Assembly: GCA_928212115.1 (NCBI GenBank)
Contig: CAKMRJ010003334.1
Coordinates: 18,692,037-18,756,036 of the forward strand
DNA length: 64,000 nt
Direction of reading: 5' to 3'
DNA from: Lactuca virosa
Lineage: Eukaryota; Streptophyta; Magnoliopsida; Asterales; Asteraceae
Part shown: positions 22,076 through 33,568 of the stretch, piece by piece
Position numbering within the stretch: the first letter of the stretch is position 1
Layout of the letters: the number at the start of each line of letters is the position of its first letter
Made by a program: the position numbers and the translations under genes
The notes under the pieces: model-generated
Told to the model about the DNA's origin: nothing
What the model saw: the letters and a program-made list of their open reading frames with translations, nothing else
Databases searched by the model: none

Positions 22076-22451
22076 ACCATTCGAGATTCTTGCTAGAATC
22101 GGTCCAGTTGCTTATAAACTCAAACTACCACAAGAACTTAATAACATTCATCCCACCTTCCACATATCTAATCTAAAGAAGTGTCTATCCGATGGAACAC
22201 TTGTTATTCCACTCGATGAAATCTAGTTAAATAAAAGTCTACACTTTGTAGAAGAACCAATAGAAATCGTGGATAGGGAAATCAAAAGAACCAAGCAAAG
22301 TCTTATCCCGATAGTGAAGGTTCGCTGGATTGCAAACTGGGGACCTGAATTCACTTGGGAATGGTAAGATTAGATTAAACAAAAATATCCACATCTTTTC
22401 CCTAGTCCATGAGTACCACTTTAGAAATAATTTCGGGACGAAATTCCCTCT
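22076..22451 (+). pseudogene. Gy-A integrase C-terminal tail
   Basis: Resumes the frame interrupted at 14301: PFEILARIGPVAYKLKLP, HPTFHISNLKKCL, VIPLDEI, then after a stop SLHFVEEPIEIVDREIKR, IVKVRWIANWGPEFTWEW and KYPHLFP. The GPF(E/R)(I/V)L...HPTFH(I/V)S(N/Q)L segment is typical of gypsy chromovirus integrases. The VKVRW...TWE end resembles a chromodomain, which in this family guides integration to heterochromatin. At least two stops interrupt it. Confidence 0.85.
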
Positions 22452-22464
22452 AACGGGGGGATAA
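22452..22464 (+). other. Gy-A polypurine tract
   Basis: AACGGGGGGATAA immediately before the 3' LTR start TGTAAC at 22465; primes plus-strand DNA. Confidence 0.8.
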
Positions 22465-24004
22465 TGTAACAACCCATTATTTCACGTCAAACATGAATTT
22501 TTGATAAAGGATTATTTAGAATAAATAATCTTATCTAAGTTGTATTATATGTCACAAGGTTTCCAAAAATATAAAGAACGCCGAAATCCGAGTTATAACG
22601 AAGAAGTTATGACCAATCGAAGATCCGCGACAGAACCGACACAACGTTGTGCGACGTAAAAAGTGAGTTTACAATCAAATTATTTTTTAGCCTTAACAAT
22701 CTAAATTACTTTGTCAAGAAAAGGGTATAATTCAATATTTACTCAAACTAAAATGTGATGGTACGTATTCAGGACATTGCAATACTTGTTGTGTTACATT
22801 CTTGTAACCAGAGTCTCCTGGAGGGAGAGCGGGCATTGTGTGTATAGATCTATACGGGACCGACAATCCCACATCCCGACTGCTAGCTACAGTCCGGCAG
22901 ACCAGCCATAGGGTGACAAATGTCACATATTCAGTTTCGACACCAGTAGGTCGTCGTGTTCATTCTAGTCCAGCATGGTTACAACTTGATCACATTTTAA
23001 ACCCTAATTAACCAGGTTAATATTAGGGCAGTTATTCACCAGTAGTTTATTCTTTTTAAGAAATACTACTGTAGTAATCACTTTCCATAAACAAAACGGA
23101 ACAGTTTTACGGGGATTTAAAACTACTTTACGGAACGGTTTTATGGGGATTTAAAACTACTTTACGGGACGGTTTTAAGGGGATTTAAAACCACTTTTCA
23201 CCATTAAAGCGGAAAACATTCTTTTCATAATTTTATGGATAGTTAAAATTATGTTAAACCTTATTATAAGTACAATATTACTTAAATGGAACGGTATTAT
23301 GGAATTAAAACTACTTATCAGTTGTAAAACAGAAAATATAAGATTTTATGGAATGGCATCAGTCATTTTCTTAAAACTAGTATAACATAAAGGACCTTAA
23401 ATGGTTAATTCTGTAATTCCTTAGTTTTTACCAGAGTTATACATAATTAATATCCGACTGACAGTGGAATGTGACTTCCGCCTCATTTCCTGTTCCTTGT
23501 TTGGTTGTGGGCTTAGGGCAGATTCACACATTTAACTGTCAATTCGATATTAGGTTATATACAACTAGTAAAAAACTAAGTAATTGCAGAGGGAACTATT
23601 GTGGTTATCAATTTATCTCATCAGAAAATATAGGATTTTATGGAAGAACCAGCAAACTTTTCCAAAGAACTTAGAGTATACTTCATATAACTAAAAGACT
23701 TATGAACTCACCAGCTTAAATGCTGATCTACTCTTTCAAAATAACTTGTATTCTCAGGAATCCAGTAGACAGGTACAATCCCGGAGCTTTTGAGAAGAAA
23801 TCCTAGTACCGTGCTGCGTCTTTTGTCTTTTACCATATCTACTTTGATGTTTGAATATGTAATGTTTAAACACTTATGGTAAAACTTATACTTATTAATG
23901 CAATGGTTGGTTGTACTTTGATTATTATAATGAATGTGTTGTGATACTTACATGACGTCCTCCGCCCCCGAACGTTTCCACCGTTCTGGTTTGGGGGTGT
24001 GACA
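22465..24004 (+). repeat. Gy-A 3' LTR, internally deleted (1,540 bp)
   Basis: Matches the 5' LTR from both ends, but jumps from the equivalent of 7391 to that of 8905, a loss of about 1,513 bp. The junction lies at a shared TC dinucleotide. The lost part holds the CG-repeat array, the TATA box and the donor-like site. The acceptor arm TATGAACTCAC (23701-23711) and TTCTCAG (23751-23757) remain. TSD CAGTC follows. Confidence 0.95.
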
Positions 24005-24009
24005 CAGTC

Positions 24010-26037
24010 TCCCATATCGTGAATCTTGTTCCAACAAAGAAGGTTACCAAAAAACCTCATAAGATCTGGACAGGGAAAGCTCCATCGCTCTCACATATCA
24101 AGGTTTGGGTTTTTGAAGCACTCGTAATACGAGAGACGCATGACAAACTTGAACCCAGAGCCGAGAGGTGTTATTTCATTGGCTACCTACATAAGTCCTT
24201 TGGATACTTGTTCTACAAACCTAGTGATAACATGGTCATTGTAGGTAGAAGGGGAGTCGTTCGCACTCATATTCAAAGAGGACAGTGGGAGTGCTATTTA
24301 CCTTGAAGAAATTTAGGACTCATCTAATGAAGGAACCTCAGACAACACTAGCACTCAACATGAGGAAGAGGTTCCGATTGAATCATTTGACAACTCATTA
24401 CCCCTTCGTCGTTCTAGTAGGGTTAGCAAACCACCTGAATTCTATGGTTTCCATATTACTGCAGATGGTGACATGTTTTTCAGTGATTGTACACTAGTAA
24501 ATTTGGATGATCCTGCTAACTACAAAGAAGCAATGGCATGCCCTGAGGATACTAAATGGAAGGAGGCAATGGACAGTGAGATTCAATCCATGTATGATAA
24601 CCTGGAACTTGGTTGATCGTGTACCTGGTCGAAAGACAGTCGGGAGCAAATGGAACTTCAAGAAAAAGACTGACATGGATAGGAAAGTGCACACCTATAA
24701 AGATAGGTTGGTTGCAAAGGGCTTTATTCAAACCCAAGGGATTGACTATGATGAGACCTTTTCACCAGTATCTAAGATAAAGTCTATCAGGATTATGCTT
24801 GCTATAGCTTCATTTCATGATTCAGCCATATTGGGAAGCTATCTGAGGACGTCTACATGATTCAGCCACACGGTTTTATACATGCCAAATTTCCTGATAA
24901 AGTGTGTAAGATTGAGAAATCCATTTATGGATTGAAACAAGAATCTCGCAGTTGGAATCTTTGCTTCCATGAGAAAGTCAAAGAGTTTGGGTTCTCTAGA
25001 AGTGAAGATGAGTCATGTGTATATGTCAAAGTTAGTAGGAGTATAGTAACTTTCCTAGTCTTGTATGTTGATGACATACTCCTTATAGGAAATGATATTC
25101 CAACTCTACAAGAAGTTAAGTCTTGGCTTAGGAAGTGTTTCGCTATGAATATATTCTAGGAATAAGAATTCATCGGGATAGAAAGAATCGTCTTATTGGT
25201 CTCAACTAAAGTACATATTTGGAAAAAATACTGAAGCGTTTTAGTATGGAGAATTCAAAGAAAAGGGAATTGCCCATTCACAGTACTATCAATTTGAGTA
25301 AGACTGAAATTCCAAGTGCTGATAAAGAGATTGATGACATGAGTCGAGCTCCATATGCTTTGGCTGTAGGATTGATCATGTATGCAATGACCTGTACATG
25401 CCCTGATGTGTCTTATGCTTTGAGCATGGTTAGTCGATTTGATGGAAATCTTGTTAGAGCCCATTGGATTGCGGTGAAGAATATTCTTAAGTATTTGCAA
25501 AGAACGAAAGACATATTCCTAGTTCTTGGTGGCAGTGATACGTTAAGAGTGAGTGCTTACAACGACGTCAGTTTTCAAACAGATTGGGATAACTTTTGTT
25601 CGCAGTCTGGTTGGGTGTTCTTACTGGATGGAGGAGCGGTTACTTGGAAAAGTTCCAAACAAGACACAGTGGTTGATTCTATGTGTGAGTCTGAGTACAT
25701 TGCAGCGAGTGAAGCATCGAAGGAAGCTACTTGGTTGAAGAACTTCATCGAAGATCTCAGAGTCGTTCTAACTATTCAGGAACCCATGGAACTATTCTAT
25801 GATAATGAAGGTGTGGTTGCTTTGACAAAAGAACCAAAGGATCATGGTAGATCCAAGCATATCAACAGAAAGTACCATTACATTCGACATCGGGTAGAGC
25901 AAGGACACCTTCTGGTGAAGAGAGTATCATTAGAAGATAATGTTGCAGATCCTTTCACAAAGGCTCTGTGCAGAGTCGAACACTACCAGCATGCTAGGAG
26001 CATAGGCCTAAGAGACGATATTAGTTTTCGTAGTTAG
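24010..26037 (+). pseudogene. Co-1 integrase end, reverse transcriptase and RNase H
   Basis: Second half of Co-1 pol, in at least four frames. 24010-24306: integrase C-terminus (HKIWTGKAPSLSHIKVW, RCYFIGY). 24507-24860: RT fingers and palm (VGSKWNFKKKTD, YKDRLVAKGF, YDETFSPVSKIKSIR). 24857-25159: PHGFIHA, KSIYGLKQESRSWN and the catalytic YVDDILLIGND. 25219-26037: connection and RNase H, including CPDVSYALSMVSR, SGWVFLLDGGAVTWKSSKQ, SEYIAASEASKEATWL and the copia C-terminus NRKYHYIRH...NVADPFTKAL. The last 819 bases are one open frame. The frameshifts between blocks make it inactive, although the YVDD box is preserved. Confidence 0.9.
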
Positions 26038-26908
26038 GTGATATGTTTGAAACTTGTAACAAAAATAAATGTAATTGATTTAGTGAATGAATAATAAAGA
26101 ATTATTTGAGTATCGTACTGCCTTATTCAATTATTTATTCTTTTGTTTCTTTTTGCATGTTTGCACTTCCTGAGTAATTTAAATTATTCAAACTTCCACA
26201 ATCATTCATACTTTTGGAAGTAAGTAGTGAATTAAGACTGACATGAATTGATTGTAGATTGTCGATTGAGGTTAAGACATTGCAATTTGAATTGCTACAA
26301 TATTAATAAGTACTTTGAAAATAGGGATTTTAAGTATTGGATAAACACACGCTTAAAGATTACTTCATGGATCTTATCACTAGTAATTATAAGACGATAA
26401 TATCTTCTATTCCTAAAACAAAGATACAAAGTTCATTGTTTACAAATTAGTTATACATTGGTTTACTCAAACGCATCTCATAACTGGATGTTATAAAGGG
26501 TAATTCCTTGTGTGATTTGATGTGTGAATTATATGACTATGTAGTCAATGTAATTCGTTCCTTTTTCCCTAACAGGAAAAGCGATATCATTGGGCCCCTC
26601 GATGATTTGATCTTGACTATATAGTGTTGGGCCTAGCCAGGACTAATTGATGGTTTCAATTTGAAGTCCAATTTAGTCTTTACAAATCAGGAAATCGGAA
26701 AACAGAATTTTGCACAATGAGATTGATTTTGATCCATGTCTCATGTTCATACGATATCTTGAAGAATGAAGGAACAGTTGATCACTTATCTTAGGGCCAA
26801 TAGTTGATTTGAATCAGAGTTTGGCAGTGGCTTTGGAAAGCATTCTTTGCTGTTTATTATAAGGTATATACTTACAATTGTAGTAACAGACTTATCCAAG
26901 TGGGAGAC
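26038..26908 (+). other. Co-1 conserved 3' non-coding region and polypurine tract
   Basis: Same series of conserved blocks as in Co-2 (20451-21262) and Co-3 (42440-43312), including GGGCCCCTCGATGATTT at about 26592. Ends CCAAGTGGGAGAC before the LTR. Confidence 0.65.
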
Positions 26909-27785
26909 TGTGTGATTAAGGTATCTAAACCAATAACTAAATTGGTATATTCTTGAATTAGAAGCAAAGTCCTCTTAGGGTTGCCCTCAAAACTAATATT
27001 TAGATAGAATGACTTTTGGAGGAATAGGCTGAATTGCTAATTTATTATATGATTAATAAATTAGAATAAATAGTTTATTAATATATTATATGATTAATAT
27101 ATTAATAATAAATAATAATAATTAATTTGGAATTAATCAGAAATTAATTCGAATTAATTTTAGGATTAATTGAATTGATTAAAAGTGTAGGGACTGTTTG
27201 GTTATTTATTAAAAGTTGAAGCAGGAAAACTCTAGAACCCCATGGGATGGGGGTGAACGAAATTTGGCTAGGAATAACCTAAAACTTTTGTTCACAAGGC
27301 TTAGGATAAGGAAATAAAGCAGCTTGATTATTATATTAATTAATCTAGGCCTTATCCCAAAAACTCTAACTTTGGCCTCAAGTTTCCTTCAGCTATATAA
27401 ACCCCTCCCTGGCTCTTATTATTTTCGTCCAATCCTTCTTGCCTTTATAGAGCCGAAATTTTGCTCAAGTCTCATCTCTCCTCAAGTCTTCTTGCTACTA
27501 GGGTTTTGGGTACAAGCCATTAGAGGCATCCATTCCTTTGGTGCTAGCTTTCCAAGATTTTGAAGAAGGATTCTATTTTGATTATTTGAAATAATAATCA
27601 AAAGGTATGTAACCCTAATTTTATGTAAGTTTTGATTTCATAGCCTTGCTCCTAGGGTTTCTTGATATTCATAGTTAGTTGCTATCAATAGAGAAAACAT
27701 AGATCATTTCTTGGTTTCATGTGAACTTAAGGGTTTAAGTGTTTTCCCGCCACATGTAAAATTTGATAACCTAGAAAACCCATCA
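26909..27785 (+). repeat. Co-1 3' LTR (877 bp)
   Basis: TGTGTGATTAAGG...AAAACCCATCA, diverged from the Co-2 LTR but colinear. The TATA box TATATAAAC is at 27394-27402. Its 5' partner is not in the window (lost at 4224), so no duplication can be checked. The right flank falls in the leader of Gy-C. Confidence 0.85.
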
Positions 27786-29007
27786 CTCTCTTCGTATGAT
27801 GCAACGGCTGGACTCGGGTCTCTTTGAGTCAGATTCTAACACGCAATATACATTCCATAATGTTCTAGTGTGATATAATCAGATTATAGTGTGTAGGACT
27901 TCTAGCTACAGTTTGCTTAATCCTAACGGCGATCACGATTATCTTTTCCTTAAATCTTCTGGATTAAGTCAGATGCTACATCGAACGTGGTTCTATGTAA
28001 CTTACTTTGCAGACTTATCTTAGCCGGACTCGATTCGATATGACCACTAGGGTCGGAATACATTCATCCTCTATTCATTACCGAAACGATGGTAACGACA
28101 GACATGAACAAAATTATGTCAACTACTAGTGCTTTAGTAACTTTGTGACTGATCTTGGTTAAAGTATGAATCCTATGTTTCAGGTAGTACGGGCCCATAA
28201 TACCTTCCACACCTATTCATAACTGTCCCATAATTTGTCTTGTAGTCCCCAAGATCTTATTCCTAAAATCACAAAACGATTTCACATGTGCATGTGTCCA
28301 AACAAGCATAACGAATTTCCATAGACTCCACTAGGATTTCTTCCATGCGTATCCTTAACAAGAATTCTGCTTCAACTCGGTTGGTGGTGGAAACGTCAGA
28401 CAATGGGACGACTTTAGGATTTTACAGCGAAAGTTTTATCCTTCCGCCAATCAAAAGTGTATTGTTCTCTTACCACACATATCATTTATCAGACGCATTC
28501 TAAAGGCAAGATACCATTCTCATGATATCTTCTGATAAGTATCATGAACTATAGTAAGCCTTCTCATTTCCTCCATTTGCTCAGTCCGCTATGATTCCTT
28601 ATGATGATGTTCTATACACCAAAACAGGCGTTCGGTGTATTAAGACGAGAATATAGATAGGGAAAGTTTTGACACATGATCCTCCTTATCACTCCGAAAA
28701 GTTATATGTCAGTTCTAATACCGTAATTAAACGTTTAGAAGCCTGAACACATAAAATTTCCTAATTCTAGGTCGGCAACAAACCTTAAACCTAATAGCAA
28801 TTTTGATAGACAACCTAAGGCATGCTATAATATAAGTCATTTAGCACATAATAGTAATTAAGGAACGTTCCCTAAAGTATTCTAGTGATTGTGTCAACTT
28901 AGGTATACTACCTAAAATAAAAATAGACACAATCGTCACAATCATAGCTTAACATTCTAAGTTTAAGTCTAGAAATTCCCAAAAATTCCTAGTTCGCTTA
29001 AACTAAT
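27786..29007 (-). other. Gy-C leader remnant
   Basis: Minus-strand untranslated leader between the primer site (29008-29019) and the Co-1 insertion. It contains the GGGCCC palindrome (28183-28204). No gag reading frame is seen before it is cut at 27786. Confidence 0.6.
28183..28204 (-). promoter_or_regulatory. GGGCCC palindrome in Gy-C leader
   Basis: On the minus strand the arms GGTATTATGGG and CCCGTACTACC pair over 22 nt with one mismatch and one U-G wobble. Homologous palindromes are at 52014-52036 (Gy-F) and 60089-60110 (Gy-G). Confidence 0.5.
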
Positions 29008-29019
29008 GCTCTGATACCA
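29008..29019 (-). other. Gy-C primer-binding site (tRNA-Met)
   Basis: GCTCTGATACCA on the plus strand, that is TGGTATCAGAGC on the minus strand, two bases from the LTR end. Confidence 0.95.
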
Positions 29020-29286
29020 ACTGTGACATCCTCTAATTTTCAGAACCAATTAAAACTTTTTCTTTACGCTTTTAAAATCATAATATCATTTATGCGGAAG
29101 ATCCCAGTATAATTAAATATTTTGAGGACAAGTGATTGCCCCAATTTATTAAAACCCTAAGGATGTCATAATCAATATAGATACATAAGTTACAACGTAA
29201 AGACCTAAGGGTTCTGAACACCATGGCAGACTTTCCCTTAATTATTCAACATCCTTATCAAGTTACAGTGGCTTAAGTCTTGATAC

Positions 29287-30712
29287 CTGTGATGCATACA
29301 AACTGAGTGGGCCAGGTTGGGAAACCTGGTGAGATTCAAAGGGATTTCAATCCAATAATATTCTTATGATAATATTCCTTCATTATCAAACCTGCAAGCC
29401 AAATGTTACTAAATAATGTAGATATAACTTATCTTAAATATCTATAATTCCCTTTATCCCCAAAAGTACCCTTCCCAAGTGATCCTCATAGATCCTAGTC
29501 CACGATTATCAGGAGCTAACCGTTTTAAAAGAGAGGATTTGACTACACCGCTAGGGATTCCCTGGCTGGTGATAGTCATAAAGGCACCCGAGCCATCAGA
29601 GTATTTGATGAATTTGATATTACCCTTCATCTACGTCTTTAGTTTATGAGCCTACACTAGCAACGTAATTCATAAGACCGCCTAGAAAGGTCTAGTGGTT
29701 TCACCTACCCTGGGAGATGACCAGACATACCGTTACAGTTTCCTGATCTGGACCCACCATTTCTGGTTATCTAATAGGAATACTAAGATGTACTCCCGTA
29801 CAGAGCTACCGTACATTGACAGTTGATAGTGTAATAAGACAAAGTTCTACTCTCAGTTCCTAACGTATATAACATTCACATAATGCTACCCACTATTCAA
29901 ACTTAATTGAACTAAGCATCCTTTGTAAGTCTTATTTCCCTAATAGGCAAGACTACCCGACTTATCTTTCTTGAAATACTAACTCTATTTTATGCAACCC
30001 TATACTAATATTATCATAGATTATTTATATTTCCTTTATCTTTTTTTACAAATAATACTTATATTATTATTATCATGTGATAATTTTATTTGTATACTAT
30101 AACACATATAGAACCATATATGGTTTGCACTTTGTATATAAACATATAAATTTATAACACATATTCATGGAAATAGACATATAGTTCACATATAAACTTT
30201 TTAACAGATAGTTAATACTTGTATTTAAATAATGTTCATGAAAGTGACTATACACTCACTTGACTGAGGTGGGTGATAGGAAAATTCGGCATCGCTTTGC
30301 TTTGCACTTCCAAAGAGACGTAGACGTATAAATCACTAAGTCCTAGTCTAGTTTTATAATCCTGGTGACTATAATAATTATAGTCTAGATTCCTCATTAA
30401 TCCCAATGTCTAAATCATGATCTATTAAGTAAGGAACAACCAGGTAGGATCATATCGGAGGTAGGGTCCGTTTGATATACAGAGTATACTATGTGGAAAT
30501 CCCACTTTAAATACCTCACTAAATCCAGCCTAGACATCACTCCCGTAATTAGATCAATCAATATAATGACTTGGAATCATTGATAAATCTTAATTGTAGG
30601 TTCATAATAACAACTATGACTATAATTAAAAGTTACACTTAAAACAAATAAGAGTAGCTTGACTTATAGAGTAATCTAATAAAAACCGGGAATTATGCGG
30701 GTAGGTGCCTAC
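29287..30712 (-). other. Intron-like module in Gy-C LTR
   Basis: Donor-like GAG|GTAGGCACCTACC at 30712. Acceptor-like ATCACAG|GTATC ends at 29287. GAATCTCACC sits 40-50 nt before the acceptor, next to a hairpin CCAGGTT/AACCTGG (29312-29329). Donor pairing is much weaker than in the other LTRs. Confidence 0.3.
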
Positions 30713-30870
30713 CTCGGGAGCTTCTACTAGATAGCTACTACTAGTCGGGTACTTCATGGGGTCGCAGGGCTTCATCAACTACCAGAAAACTAAGGGAAAA
30801 TGGGCTACAGGAGGGAGTACTGAGAGAGAGGGGTTGTAGGGGTAAATTCTGAGGAGCATATACGGAGGGC

Positions 30871-30880
30871 TATTTATAGG
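30871..30880 (-). promoter_or_regulatory. Gy-C LTR TATA box
   Basis: CCTATAAATA on the minus strand, about 160 nt upstream of the donor-like GAG|GTAGGC at 30712. Confidence 0.6.
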
Positions 30881-31712
30881 GCAAAAATTTTATTTGCACG
30901 TGGCGCATCCAAAATTCACGCCAAACATTTGGTCAGAGCTGGTGATGTGTCAATTTCCTATGGTTCCATGTGTCGCGATTTGGGAGGTGTGTCACTGCGC
31001 GCCGTGCATCTGGTCGGTGCGCGCGACTGCGTGCGAAATTTCCTGTTTTTTTATAAAATTCATATCTTGATCGTATGAGCTCTGTTTTCAACGGGATTTA
31101 TATCCATGTGTAGCTATCAATGAGATCTACAACTTTCATTTACAGTCCTTCTGCTAATTTTGACTTTATTTTTAAAGTTATATTTTTACAGGCTTAGACT
31201 GTTAAAGTCCATGTAAAAATCATAACTCTCTCATACGATATCTGTTCTCGACTGTCTTTATATTAACGGATAGGTATGGACGAGATCTTCAACTCTCTTT
31301 TAGATTGTTTTTCCTAACAATCAACCGAATTCAATTTCGATTTCTGAGCCGTATACTGTTACACTGAAACTTTGAAAAATCATAACTTCCTCTTACGAAG
31401 TCAGATTTGGACGTTCTCTATATTCCCGTTCTCGGTTTAATGACTACTACGACTTTCGTTTAGATTTCTTAGGCGAATAAGCAACCTATCTCCAATTCAT
31501 TTTTATGACATACTGATTGAACGCGAAACTTCGGAAGATTATAACTTCTTCAATCGTAGTCGGATTTTAGAGTTCCTTATATGTATGGAATCCTTGTCAC
31601 ATACACTATAACTTTTGGTTAAGGTTATTTATCCTAAATAAACTTCTATCAAAATGTTAGTTTCAACGCTTAATATATCTCGATTGACTAACCCGAATAT
31701 GTGGTTGTTACA

Positions 31713-31990
31713 AATTGAGACCAATTTTGCAAATCATCAACAATTTGCTTCAATTTAGCATCATAGTAACCCTGCATTAGCCAAATCCTTTGATGTGACT
31801 ATGATCTTCTTCGGACACATGCTTGAGGACGCCCGCTTATCCACTGAAGATGAGGATTCTACATGATCCTTTTATAAATTATACTTTGCAATAAGTCTCT
31901 CATGCATTTTTTGAAAGAGATCGCGGATCATTACTAATCACGAATGCATTAAGCAAATACAATAAGACGATGTTTTATAAATAACAACAT
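31713..31990. other. Unassigned 278-bp spacer
   Basis: Between the Gy-C LTR and solo LTR-D. It contains a short open stretch on the minus strand (SVDKRASSSMCPKKIIV), but no family is recognised. It could be host DNA or the remnant of another element. Confidence 0.3.
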
Positions 31991-32188
31991 TGTAACATCC
32001 GGATTTCCAGGGACATTATCGTGTATGTTAATCTTGAGATTTAAGGAGGGACTCGACGAGTTGAGGGACCAACTCGCCGAGTCGAGTCGAGTTGATCGCG
32101 TGAATTTAATGAATGGACTCGAAGAGTCAGAGGAGGAACTCGCCGACTAGGTGCTGGGCAGAGAAACCCTAATTTCCCGGGTTTGAGA

Positions 32189-32200
32189 CCTATTTAAAGG
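32189..32200 (+). promoter_or_regulatory. LTR-D TATA box
   Basis: CCTATTTAAAGG, the identical 12-mer to the Gy-G LTR TATA (minus strand, 62449-62438). Upstream lie CTCGACGAGTT, CTCGCCGAGTC and GAGTCGAGTTG. Confidence 0.65.
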
Positions 32201-32640
32201 AACTTATAGCCTCATTTGCGGCTACCCTTCCTTGAGAGCAAACCCTAAACGTGTATGGAGAGCCATGAGAGTCTTAGAAGCTAAAACTTGTAGTAAACTA
32301 GTGCATCTCTTGAGGAGAAGAGGAGATCACCCATCAAGGGAGCTAGAGAATCAGTGGATCTGGTGTAACTTTGTGCAAGGGCTTGAGTAAGAGGTAAAAG
32401 CTTGCACCTTTCTTGTTATTTTGCTTAGATCTTGTAGATATGGAAGATTAGGGTTTCTTCCACCATTGTTGGGACTTTGTATGCATAAGGTCTCTCATGA
32501 GGCCTAGACTTCAGATTTGGACCTTGTGAGGTCTAGAGAGTCCAAAGATTATAGCTTTAGTTAACCATAAAAGAGTTATTGTGGTTAATCATCCTTGTTA
32601 GAGTTATATTGGCATTATGAGCTTTATATGCCATGTTTAA

Positions 32641-32663
32641 ACGTAAAGCTTGCAGCTTTACGT
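32641..32663 (+). promoter_or_regulatory. LTR-D conserved hairpin
   Basis: Arms ACGTAAAGCT and AGCTTTACGT with loop TGC. The homologues in Gy-F (50176-50196) and Gy-G (54685-54707) have different arm bases that still pair. Confidence 0.55.
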
Positions 32664-33170
32664 GACAATCGACCCTCAGGATGGTAGATCTAGTGTTTGG
32701 GGTGATGGATTTGCCTTAAATCGTCTGAATGAACATTTGGTCTGAATGAACTCGCCGAGTCGATGAGCCGACTCGACGAGTTATTTAGGGTTTGTCCCGA
32801 GGAACCGAATCATGCGATAGCTCGACGAGTTGGGGATCAACTCGACGAGCTGAGCTGCACTGTCACGAGATTTCTGAGGAAAGTAAGTGGACTCGACAAG
32901 TCGCAAGGGTGCACTCGGCGAGTCGGGTCAAACATAGACTGTTGACTCGAGTTTGACTTCTGTTGACTTTGGGGCTTTGATCAACATAAGTAGTAGAGAC
33001 CATGGAGGGGTAAAATGGTCTTTTATCCACTTCAAAGAGTTAAAGAGAGGAAGAATAGCCTTCGGTCATTAGAGTTGTGATTAGAGTATCACTTAGAGAT
33101 ATTCACCCCTTGTGTTAGGTGGAGGCTAGTTCGAGATTCGGGAGCGGGGTCTTTACTTGCTGCTGGTTAG

Positions 33171-33568
33171 GTGAGTCTTCTCGCTATACATTACCTAGAG
33201 TGGTATCTATGTGTAGACCGGAGGGTCTTGTGTGTTATGTGTATGTATGAGATTATGTGCATTGTGATATATGTATGCTATGTGTTGTATAGACCGGACC
33301 GGACCGGAGGGTCCAACGATATAGACCGCACCAAAGGGTCCAACGATATAGACCGGACCGAAGGGTCCAACGATACAGACCGGACCGAAGGGTCCAATGA
33401 GTTATGACCGGACCAGAGGGTCCAACGAGCTACGGGACTGGAGGGTTCCGCTGAGACACGTCGACCGGAGGGTCGTACTGTAGCCTCGAGTGGCGTATGT
33501 GTTGTATGTGGTATTTTGAGGAACTCACTAAGCTTCGTGTTTACCATGTTATGTGTTATGTGTTTCAG
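33171..33568 (+). other. Intron-like module in LTR-D
   Basis: Donor-like TTAG|GTGAGTCTTCTC at 33171. GAGGAACTCACTAAGCTT at 33518-33535. Acceptor-like TGTTTCAG|GTATC ends at 33568. Length 398 nt. The minisatellite lies inside it. Confidence 0.45.
33289..33475 (+). repeat. 27-bp minisatellite in LTR-D
   Basis: About six decaying units built on GACCGGACCGAAGGGTCCAA plus CGATATA. The GGACC/GGTCC portions are mutually complementary, so transcripts could fold strongly. Confidence 0.8.

Larger units (their letters stand above)
7156..24004 (+). mobile_element. Gy-A, non-autonomous Ty3/gypsy element, split by Co-2
   Basis: Bounded by LTRs (7156-10206 and 22465-24004) and a perfect 5-bp duplication. 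It has a tRNA-Met primer site and a polypurine tract (22452-22464). Internally it keeps a gag remnant without a capsid core, then non-coding DNA, a degenerate integrase and its C-terminal tail. No protease, RT or RNase H is recognisable, so it depended on other elements for mobility. Its 9 kb of LTR-plus-internal sequence was later interrupted by Co-2 at 14302-22070. The 3' LTR is half the length of the 5' LTR because of an internal deletion. Confidence 0.92.
29022..31712 (-). repeat. Gy-C 5' LTR (2,691 bp)
   Basis: On the minus strand starts TGTAACAACCACA (31712) and ends GGATGTCACA (29022), followed by a primer site. U3 holds about four ~125-bp units with GAAGTTATGA (31660 to 31050), as in Gy-A. 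A CG-rich stretch with GTGCGCGCGACTGCGTGC (about 31000-31040) precedes the TATA box CCTATAAATA (30880-30871). The intron-like module runs from 30712 to 29287. Only one LTR of this type is present. Confidence 0.85.

Noticed and set aside
22465..24004. Short 3' LTR of Gy-A as the product of splicing followed by reverse transcription
   Set aside because: The deletion (7392-8904) does not coincide with the donor-like and acceptor-like sites (8318, 9960).
27786..29007. Gag coding sequence of Gy-C
   Set aside because: No open frame or capsid or knuckle motif; the palindrome and primer site show it is leader.
30410..30480. Another leader box (CCTTGTTTGG) on the minus strand in Gy-C
   Set aside because: Only TTGTTCCTTACTT-like resemblance and the order of flanking words is wrong.
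815..31712. Gy-B and Gy-C as the two ends of a single minus-strand element split by Co-1
   Set aside because: Their LTRs differ in length, ends and U3 content, so they cannot be a pair.
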